Of a stretch of DNA of 20,635 nucleotides, positions 5,726-13,002 are shown piece after piece. Numbering within the stretch: position 1 is the first letter of the stretch; each line of letters begins with the position of its first letter. The notes under the pieces are model-generated. The model had not been told where the DNA came from, searched no databases, and saw nothing but the letters and a program-made list of their open reading frames with translations. The DNA is from UBA7683 sp964643895 (GTDB lineage Bacteria; Patescibacteriota; Saccharimonadia; Saccharimonadales; UBA7683): assembly GCA_964643895.1 (NCBI GenBank), contig CAZXUE010000015.1, forward strand, positions 1-20,635, read 5' to 3'. A program made the translations under genes and the position numbers.

Positions 5726-7416
5726 TTGTATCTGTCGTAGGTTGTCTTATCCACATCTTTCCATTTCGACCAATTACCATGGGTACACTTTTCCCTAAAA
5801 CCATCCCAATCATTCGAGCGTTGTCTTAGTTGGTAAACTGTGGTTCCGAAAATATTTGGCCAATACTTAGTAGTAGTTCTCGTGTCGTACTCCCTGGCTG
5901 GACAATTTCTTCTGGGCCGAGCTGTCGCCATGACCACCCATGCGCTATGTCGCTTCACACACCTGCCGCTGGAATTTTTAATCCAGCTGTATGTTCGCTG
6001 ATATTTAGTAGTAGCATCGGCGTAGTACTCGACCCCATCTCTGTGGCCTAATAAATAGCAGCTTTGAGTGTTGTTGCTTGTATTTGCTGAACCTGCCGTG
6101 CTTGAGCCTCCAACCTGTCCGCCTCCATTATCGCTTGGTGCCGCAATGCTAGAGTTGCCAGATGAGGTACTTGAACCTCCAGATCCTGGCCCACGGCCTG
6201 GGTTAACCGGCACGGTAGCAGGAGGCACATTACAGCCACCATTCCAAGTTGGTGTTCCGCCCTTTGCTCGACAGTTGGCCTGTTGGCGCTGAGTATCGGC
6301 AAGCTGATTAAAGAATCCTAGATTTGCTTCATACGTTTTATTCGCACGAGCATAGTCATTCTCGATGTTCTTCAGGTAGCCGCTCAGTTGCTGGAGGCTG
6401 CTAGCAAGAGACCTAGCAATGGTTTGGAACTGAGAGGTTTCGGCTGCGCCAATGGCAGCAGCCTTCTGAGAGCTGTCATTGATAGTACTGAGGCCGCTGT
6501 TAACCTGACCGATAGCGCTGCGGACAGAGCCAACACGCTGGGAGATAGTATCGAGGTTTTCTTTGGAAACGACAGTCTGGGTAGAGAGCTTGTAGGTTTG
6601 GTCATTGTAGGTCTTGGCGTTGGTTACATGGGCGTCGGCTAAAGTCTTCCACGCCTGGGCTTCTTGAAGTTTGGCCGCAATGTTTGTTTTAAAGCCTTCA
6701 CTGCTTTGCTGAAGGTGGGCCTTAATTTGAGCAGGGGTCCAGGTTTTGCTTCTTTCTACCCAAGAATTGATCTCGGATTGGCTTGGGTCTCGGCCCAGAA
6801 TCTCTTTATACAAAGCGACGACCTGTGCGGAAGTCATGCTAGCACCCTGGGCATTTGGACTAGTCGAGTTGCTTGAACCCGATGTTGCAGCTGGCACCTG
6901 ATTAGAGCTAGATCCTGAGGTCGCCGCGGGTTTCTGTGCTGTAGTACTGGTAGCCACAGGAGCCTTTGAGGTATTAGGATAGTTGCAAGATGTAACACCG
7001 GCTCTTTTCATAAAATCAGCAGCGATAGTCCACTCGCTCTTTGGGTATTTGTCTAGCTGGCCAGCCCAAGTATCAACAGCACTTTGAGATTCGGGCTCAC
7101 GGTTAAGACACGTGCGGTACCATGATACAACCTTAGCTTTATTCGCACTTGATGCAGCAAAGCTCTGGAAAACAAACAAACCACCAATTAGCGAAACTAC
7201 GACGAGCACTGATAGGGCTCGCTTGTTTTTCAGTTTATTAGCAATCTTGAGCCCACCTGAACCAGAAGTAAACTTACCTTCTGTATCACGAGCTGGACCT
7301 TTTTGTTTGTTCAAATGCTTCTTGAATTTTGCGTGCAGTGCTTTTGTGAGCCTATTCTCCATTTCTTTTGAAGACTTAGCCGGTTTCTTATTGACTTCAG
7401 AGAGATCTATTTTCAT
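5722..7416 (-). CDS. signal-anchored surface protein with two DUF4214-like modules
   Basis: This 564-aa protein has no recognised full-length family. It has a basic, probably cytoplasmic N-terminus (1-66) and one TM segment or signal anchor (68-87). A degenerate DUF4214-like module follows at about 95-140 (WYRTCLNREPES...W). A Ser/Thr/Ala/Pro-rich linker contains PAATSGSS twice. A clearer DUF4214-like module lies at 197-242 (ALYKEILGRDPS...S.EGF). Next come a long Ala/Gln-rich probable coiled coil (about 245-380), a short Cys pair region (382-395), a Gly/Ser linker (405-450) and a Cys-, Trp- and Tyr-rich C-terminal domain (451-564). DUF4214 occurs in many surface and S-layer proteins; the role here, perhaps host-cell contact, is inference. 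A weak AGGA Shine-Dalgarno precedes the ATG. Confidence 0.8.
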   Translation of the reverse strand: MKIDLSEVNKKPAKSSKEMENRLTKALHAKFKKHLNKQKGPARDTEGKFTSGSGGLKIANKLKNKRALSVLVVVSLIGGLFVFQSFAASSANKAKVVSWYRTCLNREPESQSAVDTWAGQLDKYPKSEWTIAADFMKRAGVTSCNYPNTSKAPVATSTTAQKPAATSGSSSNQVPAATSGSSNSTSPNAQGASMTSAQVVALYKEILGRDPSQSEINSWVERSKTWTPAQIKAHLQQSSEGFKTNIAAKLQEAQAWKTLADAHVTNAKTYNDQTYKLSTQTVVSKENLDTISQRVGSVRSAIGQVNSGLSTINDSSQKAAAIGAAETSQFQTIARSLASSLQQLSGYLKNIENDYARANKTYEANLGFFNQLADTQRQQANCRAKGGTPTWNGGCNVPPATVPVNPGRGPGSGGSSTSSGNSSIAAPSDNGGGQVGGSSTAGSANTSNNTQSCYLLGHRDGVEYYADATTKYQRTYSWIKNSSGRCVKRHSAWVVMATARPRRNCPAREYDTRTTTKYWPNIFGTTVYQLRQRSNDWDGFREKCTHGNWSKWKDVDKTTYDRYN

Positions 7417-7450
7417 AGGAGTTTCCTGTTTATTTTAGATTTCTGGGTTG

Positions 7451-7480
7451 ATAATACCACAAGCGTTATAGAAAATACAA
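7451..7480 (-). promoter_or_regulatory. promoter of the DUF4214-like gene
   Basis: On the minus strand TTGTAT (7475-7480), an 18-bp spacer and TG-G-TATTAT (7451-7459) form an extended -10 promoter. The predicted leader is about 27 nt and carries a weak Shine-Dalgarno. Confidence 0.55.
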
Positions 7481-7490
7481 TACTTTTCTG

Positions 7491-7601
7491 CCTGAGTCTC
7501 AAAACCTCCCGTTCGTCATTCCCGCGTAGGCGGGAATCCAGTTTAAATACTAGATCCCGGATCAAGTCCGGGATGACAAATGATGGGTTTTGAGAGTCAG
7601 G
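7491..7601. repeat. 111-bp nested inverted-repeat (MITE/REP-like) element
   Basis: The ends are 16-bp inverted repeats with one mismatch: CCTGAGTCTCAAAACC (7491-7506) and GGTTTTGAGAGTCAGG (7586-7601). Inside, GTCAT (7515-7519) pairs with ATGAC (7573-7577). Two further hairpins lie within: ATTCCCGC-GTAG-GCGGGAAT (7518-7537) and ATCCCGGA-TCAAG-TCCGGGAT (7554-7574). The core resembles the GTCATTCCCGC-type palindromes seen in many bacterial genomes (family resemblance from memory). A T6 run follows at 7602, so it could end plus-strand transcription. No transposase is nearby. Exact target-site duplications are not visible. Confidence 0.75.
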
Positions 7602-7622
7602 TTTTTTCTAACATATTTCAGG

Positions 7623-8231
7623 TTAGTCTATCTCGATGTGGCGGAAGATTTTTATGCAGCTGATAATTGCAGCCACTGCAAGCCACAAAAAGAATGCTTT
7701 TAGGAAACCGTCCAAAATGTTGCCGAGTGTTCTCTTATATAAAATGGTGTCTACTGCTAACGAAAGATTCGGCACAAATCGTGTAATTACCGCACCCAGC
7801 AGATAGAGCCCGATGAAGGCCAAAAGCACTCTTAAGATAACTGCAACCATAAAGCTTTGGTTCCACTGACGGGCATCGGCATTAAAATTTTGAAACTTCT
7901 CTACCAGTTTATGGTTTGCGAAGCTTGTCTTTGAAGCTCCCACCGCCCAAGCAAGTACAATAACAATTGCCGCAATTACTCCCCAAAACAAGAAGTCGAG
8001 CGCTCGATCTACCCACATTGCCCATGGTGTATAAAAAAGAAATCTTGCTAATGGGTTTTGACCCGCAGTCTCAAAAGCACCAATACCCTCTCGTTCTATA
8101 AATACATCGGAGTACTGTGCTACAAAAAAGTACGCGATTAGCAGCACCACTACACCAGCAACTCCTGCAAGCCAAGCACTACTTGGCAATAACGCATGCA
8201 GATAATTCTTTACTTTTTCATGTGTTTTCAT
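7623..8231 (-). CDS. four-TM membrane protein, unknown function
   Basis: This 202-aa protein has hydrophobic segments at about 18-40, 77-98, 123-148 and 173-195, with short polar loops. I recognise no family. ATG8231 is chosen because the frame's earlier starts would lie inside the sortase gene, which ends at 8293. An AAGGA stands 11 nt upstream, and a TATGCT at about 8258-8263 could be a -10. The order sortase then this gene, same strand and 61 nt apart, suggests a functional link such as a sortase partner, but this is only context. The nested inverted-repeat element lies directly downstream. Confidence 0.7.
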   Translation of the reverse strand: MKTHEKVKNYLHALLPSSAWLAGVAGVVVLLIAYFFVAQYSDVFIEREGIGAFETAGQNPLARFLFYTPWAMWVDRALDFLFWGVIAAIVIVLAWAVGASKTSFANHKLVEKFQNFNADARQWNQSFMVAVILRVLLAFIGLYLLGAVITRFVPNLSLAVDTILYKRTLGNILDGFLKAFFLWLAVAAIISCIKIFRHIEID

Positions 8232-8292
8232 CTTTGATGCATTCCTTAGATGGAGTGTAGCATAAGCATTTAGCGGGTGCAAATTATGAAAT

Positions 8293-8937
8293 TCAATCTG
8301 TTCTGGCAACATTGCCATTTTCATCAACTTCACCCAGTGGTTTGGCAAAAAAGACTTCCCGGCCATCGGTTTCGCCCTTGAGTGTGCAGGTGTAAAGCGT
8401 TAGTCGCGCTGGCTGGCTAGATGAAATCTGAGCCTCGATTTCTACCTGTGCTGGCTTTACCTCTTCATGGGTGGTGATTTCATAGCCATACCGCCTGCCA
8501 TTGAAATCAAAGATAATTTGATCACCCACGCTTAATTTATCAATGTGGTAAAACGGTGACTTTTGACGTGTTTGGCCAGGGGTTGCAGCGAGACTAAACC
8601 GATGTGCACTGACAATAAAGTTGCCTCCCTCAATAGGATCGCCGCGCTCAGGGAACCGATGCCAGGCCCCCTTCTCAAGCGCTTCTGCACCACCGGTTAG
8701 TAGCGGTACATTTACGCCGATTTTTGGAATATACACCCTATTTTCAGCTGGTTTCGGAAGCTGCTTGGCGCTAATCTCTTGAACCGGGAAGAGAAAAGGA
8801 ATATTTGGCGTAAGCACAAGGATAAGTAAATATATGCCTGCTGCAAAGGCAGCAATTGAAACAAAAAGCAGCACACCTCGGCTCACCTTGCGCGAACCGC
8901 TCGTAAGTGAGCTGCCTTTTTGATGTCTAAAATGCAT
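8293..8937 (-). CDS. sortase (class D/E-like transpeptidase)
   Basis: This 214-aa extracytoplasmic cysteine transpeptidase has one N-terminal TM anchor (about 21-42). The sortase beta-barrel follows, with the catalytic triad visible: His112 in VSAHRF, Cys184 in TLYTC, and Arg193 in DGREVFF. Sortases cleave LPxTG-like sorting signals of surface proteins between T and G and join them to peptidoglycan or to pilus subunits. The lack of class B/C insertions and the NRVYIPKIGVNVPL entry strand fit class D/E better than class A, but the subclass is uncertain. Two candidate substrates lie at 19696-19992 and 20054-20635. A TGTTATACT ends 8 nt before the ATG, so the mRNA is predicted leaderless. Confidence 0.93.
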   Translation of the reverse strand: MHFRHQKGSSLTSGSRKVSRGVLLFVSIAAFAAGIYLLILVLTPNIPFLFPVQEISAKQLPKPAENRVYIPKIGVNVPLLTGGAEALEKGAWHRFPERGDPIEGGNFIVSAHRFSLAATPGQTRQKSPFYHIDKLSVGDQIIFDFNGRRYGYEITTHEEVKPAQVEIEAQISSSQPARLTLYTCTLKGETDGREVFFAKPLGEVDENGNVARTD

Positions 8938-8945
8938 ATGGTATT

Positions 8946-8954
8946 AGTATAACA
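8946..8954 (-). promoter_or_regulatory. extended -10 promoter of the sortase gene (leaderless)
   Basis: The minus strand reads TGTTATACT, 8 nt before the ATG whose first base is 8937. It is divergent from the tRNA-Gly promoter at 8977-8985. Confidence 0.6.
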
Positions 8955-8976
8955 AATTAATCTCTGCTCGTTTGTC

Positions 8977-8985
8977 TGATATAAT
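8977..8985 (+). promoter_or_regulatory. extended -10 promoter of the tRNA-Gly/tRNA-Arg unit
   Basis: TGATATAAT is a consensus extended -10 placed 9 nt before the mature tRNA-Gly 5' end. Confidence 0.65.
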
Positions 8986-8994
8986 GACTGCGAT

Positions 8995-9069
8995 GCGGGT
9001 GTCGTACAACGGCTAGTATATGAGTTTTCCAAACTCAGGACCAGGGTTCGATTCCCTGCACCCGCACCA
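8995..9069 (+). tRNA. tRNA-Gly(UCC), CCA encoded
   Basis: Acceptor GCGGGTG (8995-9001) pairs with CACCCGC (9059-9065). The anticodon stem-loop is TGAGT-TTTCCAA-ACTCA with anticodon UCC, the D-loop has GG, the T-loop is TTCGATT, the discriminator is A, and CCA is at 9067-9069. Confidence 0.95.
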
Positions 9070-9070
9070 A

Positions 9071-9147
9071 GCCTCGGTAGCTCAGTGGATTAGAGCAGCG
9101 GGCTTCTATCCCGCGTGTCGCAGGTTCGAATCCTGCCCGAGGTACCA
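9071..9147 (+). tRNA. tRNA-Arg(UCU), CCA encoded
   Basis: Acceptor GCCTCGG (9071-9077) pairs with CCGAGGT (9137-9143), with G1-U72 at the end. The anticodon stem-loop is GCGGG-CTTCTAT-CCCGC with anticodon UCU (Arg, codon AGA). The T-loop is TTCGAAT, the discriminator is A and CCA is at 9145-9147. One base separates it from tRNA-Gly, so the two are surely cotranscribed. Confidence 0.95.
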
Positions 9148-9164
9148 AGTAAAATCGCATCTGT

Positions 9165-9210
9165 AAAAGAGTTTGGACTTACACCACAATGTGAACGTTC
9201 GAACTCTTTT
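9165..9210 (+). terminator. long hairpin terminator after the tRNA-Gly/Arg unit
   Basis: AAAAGAGTTTGGAC (9165-9178) pairs with GTTCGAACTCTTTT (9197-9210) over 14 bp, two of them wobble pairs in RNA. The T4 run is within the stem end. It ends directly at the extended -10 of the methyltransferase gene. Confidence 0.65.
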
Positions 9211-9218
9211 GCTATATT
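9210..9218 (+). promoter_or_regulatory. extended -10 promoter of the methyltransferase gene (leaderless)
   Basis: TGCTATATT ends 6 nt before ATG9225. AGAGGA in the gap is too close to the ATG to act as a normal Shine-Dalgarno. Confidence 0.55.
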
Positions 9219-9224
9219 AGAGGA

Positions 9225-9965
9225 ATGAATGCAGATTACGCAGAATTTAACGAGCAACTGCTAGCGGATATCTACGACGCTTTTTGTCCTTTGGATAAAG
9301 ATAGTGATTTCTTTTTGAATGAAGTCAAGAAGATTGCACCTTCGACATTATTGGACGTTGGTTGCGGTAGTGGTATCCTTACGGTTGAATTAGCAAAAAT
9401 TGCAGAACGCACTATTGGTGTAGAGCCTGCGGCGCCAATGATAGATATTGCCCGCAAGCGGTTGGGTAATGAAACAGTTTCATGGATACATGGATTTGCA
9501 CAAGATATAACTGACCAAGACCTCGATGTGGTTATTATGACCAGCCATGTTGCACAATTTTTTCTATCTGATGCAGAGTGGGGGTCATTACTCAAGCACC
9601 TAGCTAAGTTATTAAAGTCGGGTGGGAAGCTGATATTTGATAGTAAAAACCCTTTACCTAAGCCATGGTTATTGTGGGATAAGGCAACAACCCAGAAGAC
9701 GAGAGAGACTAGGCATGGTGAAGTGACTATGTGGAATGAGTTGACCTCTGCTGAATCGAATCATGTTAAATACCAATTGTGGTATAAGTTTGATGACGGG
9801 AAAGAGCTAGTTTCAAACAATGAGCTGATTTATCGTTCGAAAGACGAGCTAATCAACTCTCTCAAAAATGAAGGTTTCAGGACAGATGTTGTTTACGGTG
9901 ACTGGAATGGTGCTATTGCCAACAATCAAAGTGAAGAGTTGATATTTATTGCTACTAAAGAATAG
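9225..9965 (+). CDS. class I SAM-dependent methyltransferase
   Basis: This 246-aa cytoplasmic protein has a Rossmann-type SAM-binding domain. Motif I is LLDVGCGSG (42-50) and the ribose-binding acid is Glu67 in IGVEPAAP. An aspartate-containing motif (DVVIMTSHVAQFF) and the GGKLIFDSKNP segment follow. The fold resembles small-molecule methyltransferases of the Methyltransf_11/25 type, with a C-terminal beta-rich part. The substrate is unknown. It is predicted leaderless, and a rho-independent terminator follows its stop. Confidence 0.9.
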   Translation: MNADYAEFNEQLLADIYDAFCPLDKDSDFFLNEVKKIAPSTLLDVGCGSGILTVELAKIAERTIGVEPAAPMIDIARKRLGNETVSWIHGFAQDITDQDLDVVIMTSHVAQFFLSDAEWGSLLKHLAKLLKSGGKLIFDSKNPLPKPWLLWDKATTQKTRETRHGEVTMWNELTSAESNHVKYQLWYKFDDGKELVSNNELIYRSKDELINSLKNEGFRTDVVYGDWNGAIANNQSEELIFIATKE

Positions 9966-10005
9966 ACTGCTCTACACCTTTCATAGCTAGGGTTCTAACT
10001 TCGTT

Positions 10006-10033
10006 AACTGCGTTGTAGCAGTTTTCATTTTTG
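10006..10033 (+). terminator. rho-independent terminator of the methyltransferase gene
   Basis: AACTGC (10006-10011), loop GTTGTA, GCAGTT (10018-10023) make a 6-bp stem followed by a T-rich tract (10022-10032). It lies 40 nt after the methyltransferase stop, in the gap between convergent genes. Confidence 0.7.
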
Positions 10034-10092
10034 TTACATTTCACTATTAAATCGAATAGAGCTCTGGGCCTCGACCTTGATAATACCTATCG

Positions 10093-12513
10093 TTAGCTTC
10101 TTTGGCTAAGTGCGGCTTGCAGCTCTGGTGCGTCGAGTTCGATGGTGGTGCCGGGCATTGCTTGGTTTGAAAGGAGTTTTTGGGCCAAGATATTTTCGAT
10201 TGAGCGCTGGGTCACGCGACGCAAAGGGCGAGCACCAAGGCGTGGGTCGTAGCCGGTTTCTGCTAGGAAACGCTTGGCTTGATCGGTCAATTTAACCGAA
10301 ACTTTCTGTGCAGCAAGAGTTTTGTTAATGCCAAGAACAATCAAATCGACAACTTGTGTGAGCTCTTCGACCGTTAAAGGTCTAAACAGCACGGTTTCGT
10401 CAAAGCGGTTAAGAAATTCCGGGCGGAAGATGTTGGAATCTATCAGCTCGTTAATAAATTGATCTTCAAACTGTTCTAACTGCTCGCCCGCTTGAATATG
10501 CTGGCGGATTTTATCAGCTCCGGCATTACTGGTAGCAATAACAATAGCATCACGAAAGCTGACTGGTTTGTTCTGACTATCGCGCAACATGCCTTCATCC
10601 AGTAGCTGCAGCAAGACATTGAGCACGTTTGGGTGTGCTTTTTCAATCTCGTCCAGAAGCACCACTGAGAACGGTTGTTTGGCAATTTGTGCCGTGAGGC
10701 TGCTGCTATTAGCTGAACCTACTTCTAACAATCTTGAAACATCAGAATCCTGCGAGTACTCATTGAGGTCAACCCGAATAAGACGGTCTTCGCCACCAAA
10801 GTACACCGCTGCAAGGCTCTTGGAAAGCTCCGTTTTACCCACACCAGTAGGACCAAGGAATAGAAAGGTACCGATGGGCTTATTTTGATTGCGCACACCG
10901 GCCCGAGCCCGGCGCAGCGCATCACTCACCACCTGCACAGCTCTTGTTTGATTAATCATGCGCTCATGAATACGACCCTCAAGATTAAGCAGCGTATCTC
11001 GCTCTTCGCTACTACTGGCTGTTTGCACCTTTACGTCAAAGCTTTTTTCTACTGCTTGTTGAACTGACTTTTCGGTAATGAAGTGTTCTTGCTCAGCAAA
11101 ACCTGCAGCTGCCTCAAGCAAGCGAATAGCCTTTCCTGGAAACGCTTGATCACGAATAAATCGTTCAGCAAGTTTATAGGCTTCTTTAAGGCCTTGATGC
11201 ATATATACAACCGGGTTTTTGCCCTCCAAAAGCAGTATCTGGTCTTCCATCACCCGCATTGTGTCAGTCTGATCGAGCGGACTGACAACCACCCTATTCA
11301 TAAGCTGCGCGAGGCCCGGACTTACCTGGCTGAGACGCAACCATTGCTGATCGTCCATCGCCAGAATAATCTGCAAACGGCCGCCTTCCAGCACTGGCAA
11401 AAGAATGCTGGAAAGATCCACCGAACCAGTTCCATCTTGCAAAAAGAGCTGTGCTTCATCAAGAAAAATAATGATGTTATTCGCATGAATAGCCTCGTTA
11501 AAAAGCCGTATTAAAAGATTTTCAAGTTCTCCGCGGCCCTTAGCGCGTGAAATAAGGCTTGATGCATCAAGCTCAATAATTTGACGATAACGTAGTTGCG
11601 GATCAACGGCTTTGGGTGCCGCTAACAGTCGCTGGGCCAACGCATATACCAGTGTGGTTTTACCAACGCCGACTTGCCCCACCAAGGCTGCATTGCGTCG
11701 CCCGGGTTGCGCCAACAGATGCATCATTTGTTTTATCGCATCTTCATGACCCTCCAGTTCGCGATGCAAAATACCACCTCGGCTTACGCCTTCACTGATA
11801 TTGATACCGACCCGATTAAGAAGTGGTGCCCAGCCAAAACTCAAATCACGGCCCAATCCTCCGGCGCTTTGATGCTCGGAAATCCGCTTAAACACACCTG
11901 TGATATGTGCCTGCCAGCCGATCCCTGCGAGAATGTCTTCTTTATCGAGTTGAAGCTGGGCAAGATAAAACTGGTATTCTGGCAAGCTAAAGATTAACGC
12001 TGCACTCACTGCCGCGGCTGAAATCTCAGTTTCATGTTCAATACCCGCTGCCAGCTGGCGAGCAGATTCCAGCACCATGTCGACATCCGGCTGTCCTTCG
12101 AGCATCTTCTTTAAAAACTCAAAATCAATTGCGTAGCGGCTTGCGAAGAAGCGGCCGCCAGCTAGTTTATTTACCTTCTCCGCCAATTGTGCAGCGGTAA
12201 CAGATCCAGAAAGTGAGCCAAGCAACTTGCGCTCTAGTAATTGTTCAAACGGCGCCTCAGAGCCAAGATCGGCTATAGGTGGAAGTAATTTCAGCTCACC
12301 GTGATACCAAAGAACCGGAATGAGTGTAGAAGCCGCAACACAAAGCAGAAGGTGCGCCAAAGGCATATGCATGAAAATAGCGCTGTAGAGCCACCCAGCC
12401 AATGAGCTGAATGCAATCACCAGGCAGGCAACTCTCAGCGGCTTACTATCAAACAACAGACTCATTCGAGCCTTACGGGCACGCGGGCTATGAAGGTTTA
12501 GTCGGGCACTCAT
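10093..12513 (-). CDS. membrane-anchored double-AAA+ ClpB/ClpC-like ATPase
   Basis: This 806-aa protein has two N-terminal TM segments (about 26-46 and 50-70) and a divergent Clp_N-like helical region (about 95-205). D1 has Walker A GQVGVGKT (279-286) and Walker B IFLDEA (349-354). D2 has Walker A GPTGVGKT (554-561), Walker B VVLLDE (617-622), sensor 1 TSNAG, arginine finger Arg703 in FRPEFLNRFD, and sensor 2 GARPLRR (760-766). It lacks the coiled-coil M-domain of ClpB/ClpC and has no IGF/VGF ClpP-docking loop after TSNAG. Both pore loops are altered: D1 KYRG is KGRG, and the D2 GYVG stretch is absent. ATG12513 overlaps the preceding stop (ATGA) and follows a strong Shine-Dalgarno (GGAGGTGA), so longer starts are rejected. 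A membrane-bound remodelling ATPase is inferred; the substrate is unknown. Confidence 0.9.
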   Translation of the reverse strand: MSARLNLHSPRARKARMSLLFDSKPLRVACLVIAFSSLAGWLYSAIFMHMPLAHLLLCVAASTLIPVLWYHGELKLLPPIADLGSEAPFEQLLERKLLGSLSGSVTAAQLAEKVNKLAGGRFFASRYAIDFEFLKKMLEGQPDVDMVLESARQLAAGIEHETEISAAAVSAALIFSLPEYQFYLAQLQLDKEDILAGIGWQAHITGVFKRISEHQSAGGLGRDLSFGWAPLLNRVGINISEGVSRGGILHRELEGHEDAIKQMMHLLAQPGRRNAALVGQVGVGKTTLVYALAQRLLAAPKAVDPQLRYRQIIELDASSLISRAKGRGELENLLIRLFNEAIHANNIIIFLDEAQLFLQDGTGSVDLSSILLPVLEGGRLQIILAMDDQQWLRLSQVSPGLAQLMNRVVVSPLDQTDTMRVMEDQILLLEGKNPVVYMHQGLKEAYKLAERFIRDQAFPGKAIRLLEAAAGFAEQEHFITEKSVQQAVEKSFDVKVQTASSSEERDTLLNLEGRIHERMINQTRAVQVVSDALRRARAGVRNQNKPIGTFLFLGPTGVGKTELSKSLAAVYFGGEDRLIRVDLNEYSQDSDVSRLLEVGSANSSSLTAQIAKQPFSVVLLDEIEKAHPNVLNVLLQLLDEGMLRDSQNKPVSFRDAIVIATSNAGADKIRQHIQAGEQLEQFEDQFINELIDSNIFRPEFLNRFDETVLFRPLTVEELTQVVDLIVLGINKTLAAQKVSVKLTDQAKRFLAETGYDPRLGARPLRRVTQRSIENILAQKLLSNQAMPGTTIELDAPELQAALSQRS

Positions 12514-12890
12514 ACGCCGCTCACCTCCATAAGAAGCAATGCCAATGAAACGATCGGCATCAGCGGGAGCAGCGGCCACAGAAGTACCATTGCTATCGCC
12601 ACTACTCCATTGCAGGCTATCGAAATGAAGCCAAGCACAATGAGCGTTGAGCGAATAATAAGGCCAAAAATACGCGAGATAATGTTACCGCCAAATGCCT
12701 GCAGCTTCACTCCCATCGGAGCGCGCTTTGTATCGACTGCATCTTGCCGAAACGGAGAGAAAAGGGTTTTTAGAAGATCGCCCATCGAGAAGAATCGAGC
12801 CAACCGACCAGTTTGCACTACAAAAAGCCGCTCAGCAATCCATCCCCAGCCACGTGAATACCACCAGCCTAGCAAGTCTACAAACAACAT
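12510..12890 (-). CDS. 126-aa membrane protein coupled to the AAA+ ATPase
   Basis: The protein has a Trp-rich N-terminus (WWYSRGWGW, about 9-17), an amphipathic middle with FSPFRQ, and two strong hydrophobic segments (about 73-95 and 98-120). I recognise no family. Its TGA overlaps the ATPase ATG by 4 nt (ATGA), so translation is probably coupled and the two proteins probably form a complex in the membrane. A TGATACAAT extended -10 ends 6 nt before the ATG, so the operon mRNA is predicted leaderless, while the ATPase uses a strong Shine-Dalgarno. Confidence 0.82.
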   Translation of the reverse strand: MLFVDLLGWWYSRGWGWIAERLFVVQTGRLARFFSMGDLLKTLFSPFRQDAVDTKRAPMGVKLQAFGGNIISRIFGLIIRSTLIVLGFISIACNGVVAIAMVLLWPLLPLMPIVSLALLLMEVSGV

Positions 12891-12896
12891 AAGCGT

Positions 12897-12905
12897 ATTG
12901 TATCA
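12897..12905 (-). promoter_or_regulatory. extended -10 promoter of the membrane protein/AAA+ operon
   Basis: The minus strand reads TGATACAAT, ending 6 nt before the ATG whose first base is 12890. No Shine-Dalgarno is present. Confidence 0.55.
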
Positions 12906-12977
12906 GATTGAACAATGAATTGGCAGCCAGTATCCAGCAAGTACTTGTGAGGTTTCTGTAGCAAATCAACAGATAAG

Positions 12978-12986
12978 TGGTATAAT
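12978..12986 (+). promoter_or_regulatory. extended -10 promoter of tRNA-Pro
   Basis: TGGTATAAT is a consensus extended -10, 16 nt before the tRNA 5' end. No good -35 is visible. Confidence 0.65.
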
Positions 12987-13002
12987 GATCTGGTTCACAC
13001 TT

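Noticed and set aside
6048..6302. ORFs overlapping the Gly/Ser linker of the DUF4214-like protein
   Set aside because: Low-complexity, repetitive DNA gives long shadow frames; the anchored 564-aa frame explains the region.
8232..8366. Longer start of the 202-aa membrane protein
   Set aside because: The extension lies largely inside the sortase coding sequence in another frame and has no start signals.
11083..11514. 143-aa ORF on the plus strand inside the AAA+ gene
   Set aside because: Antisense shadow of a clearly conserved ATPase; no promoter, Shine-Dalgarno or recognisable domain.
12514..12579. Longer start of the AAA+ ATPase
   Set aside because: It would overlap the 126-aa gene by 70 nt and ignore the Shine-Dalgarno and ATGA overlap at 12513.
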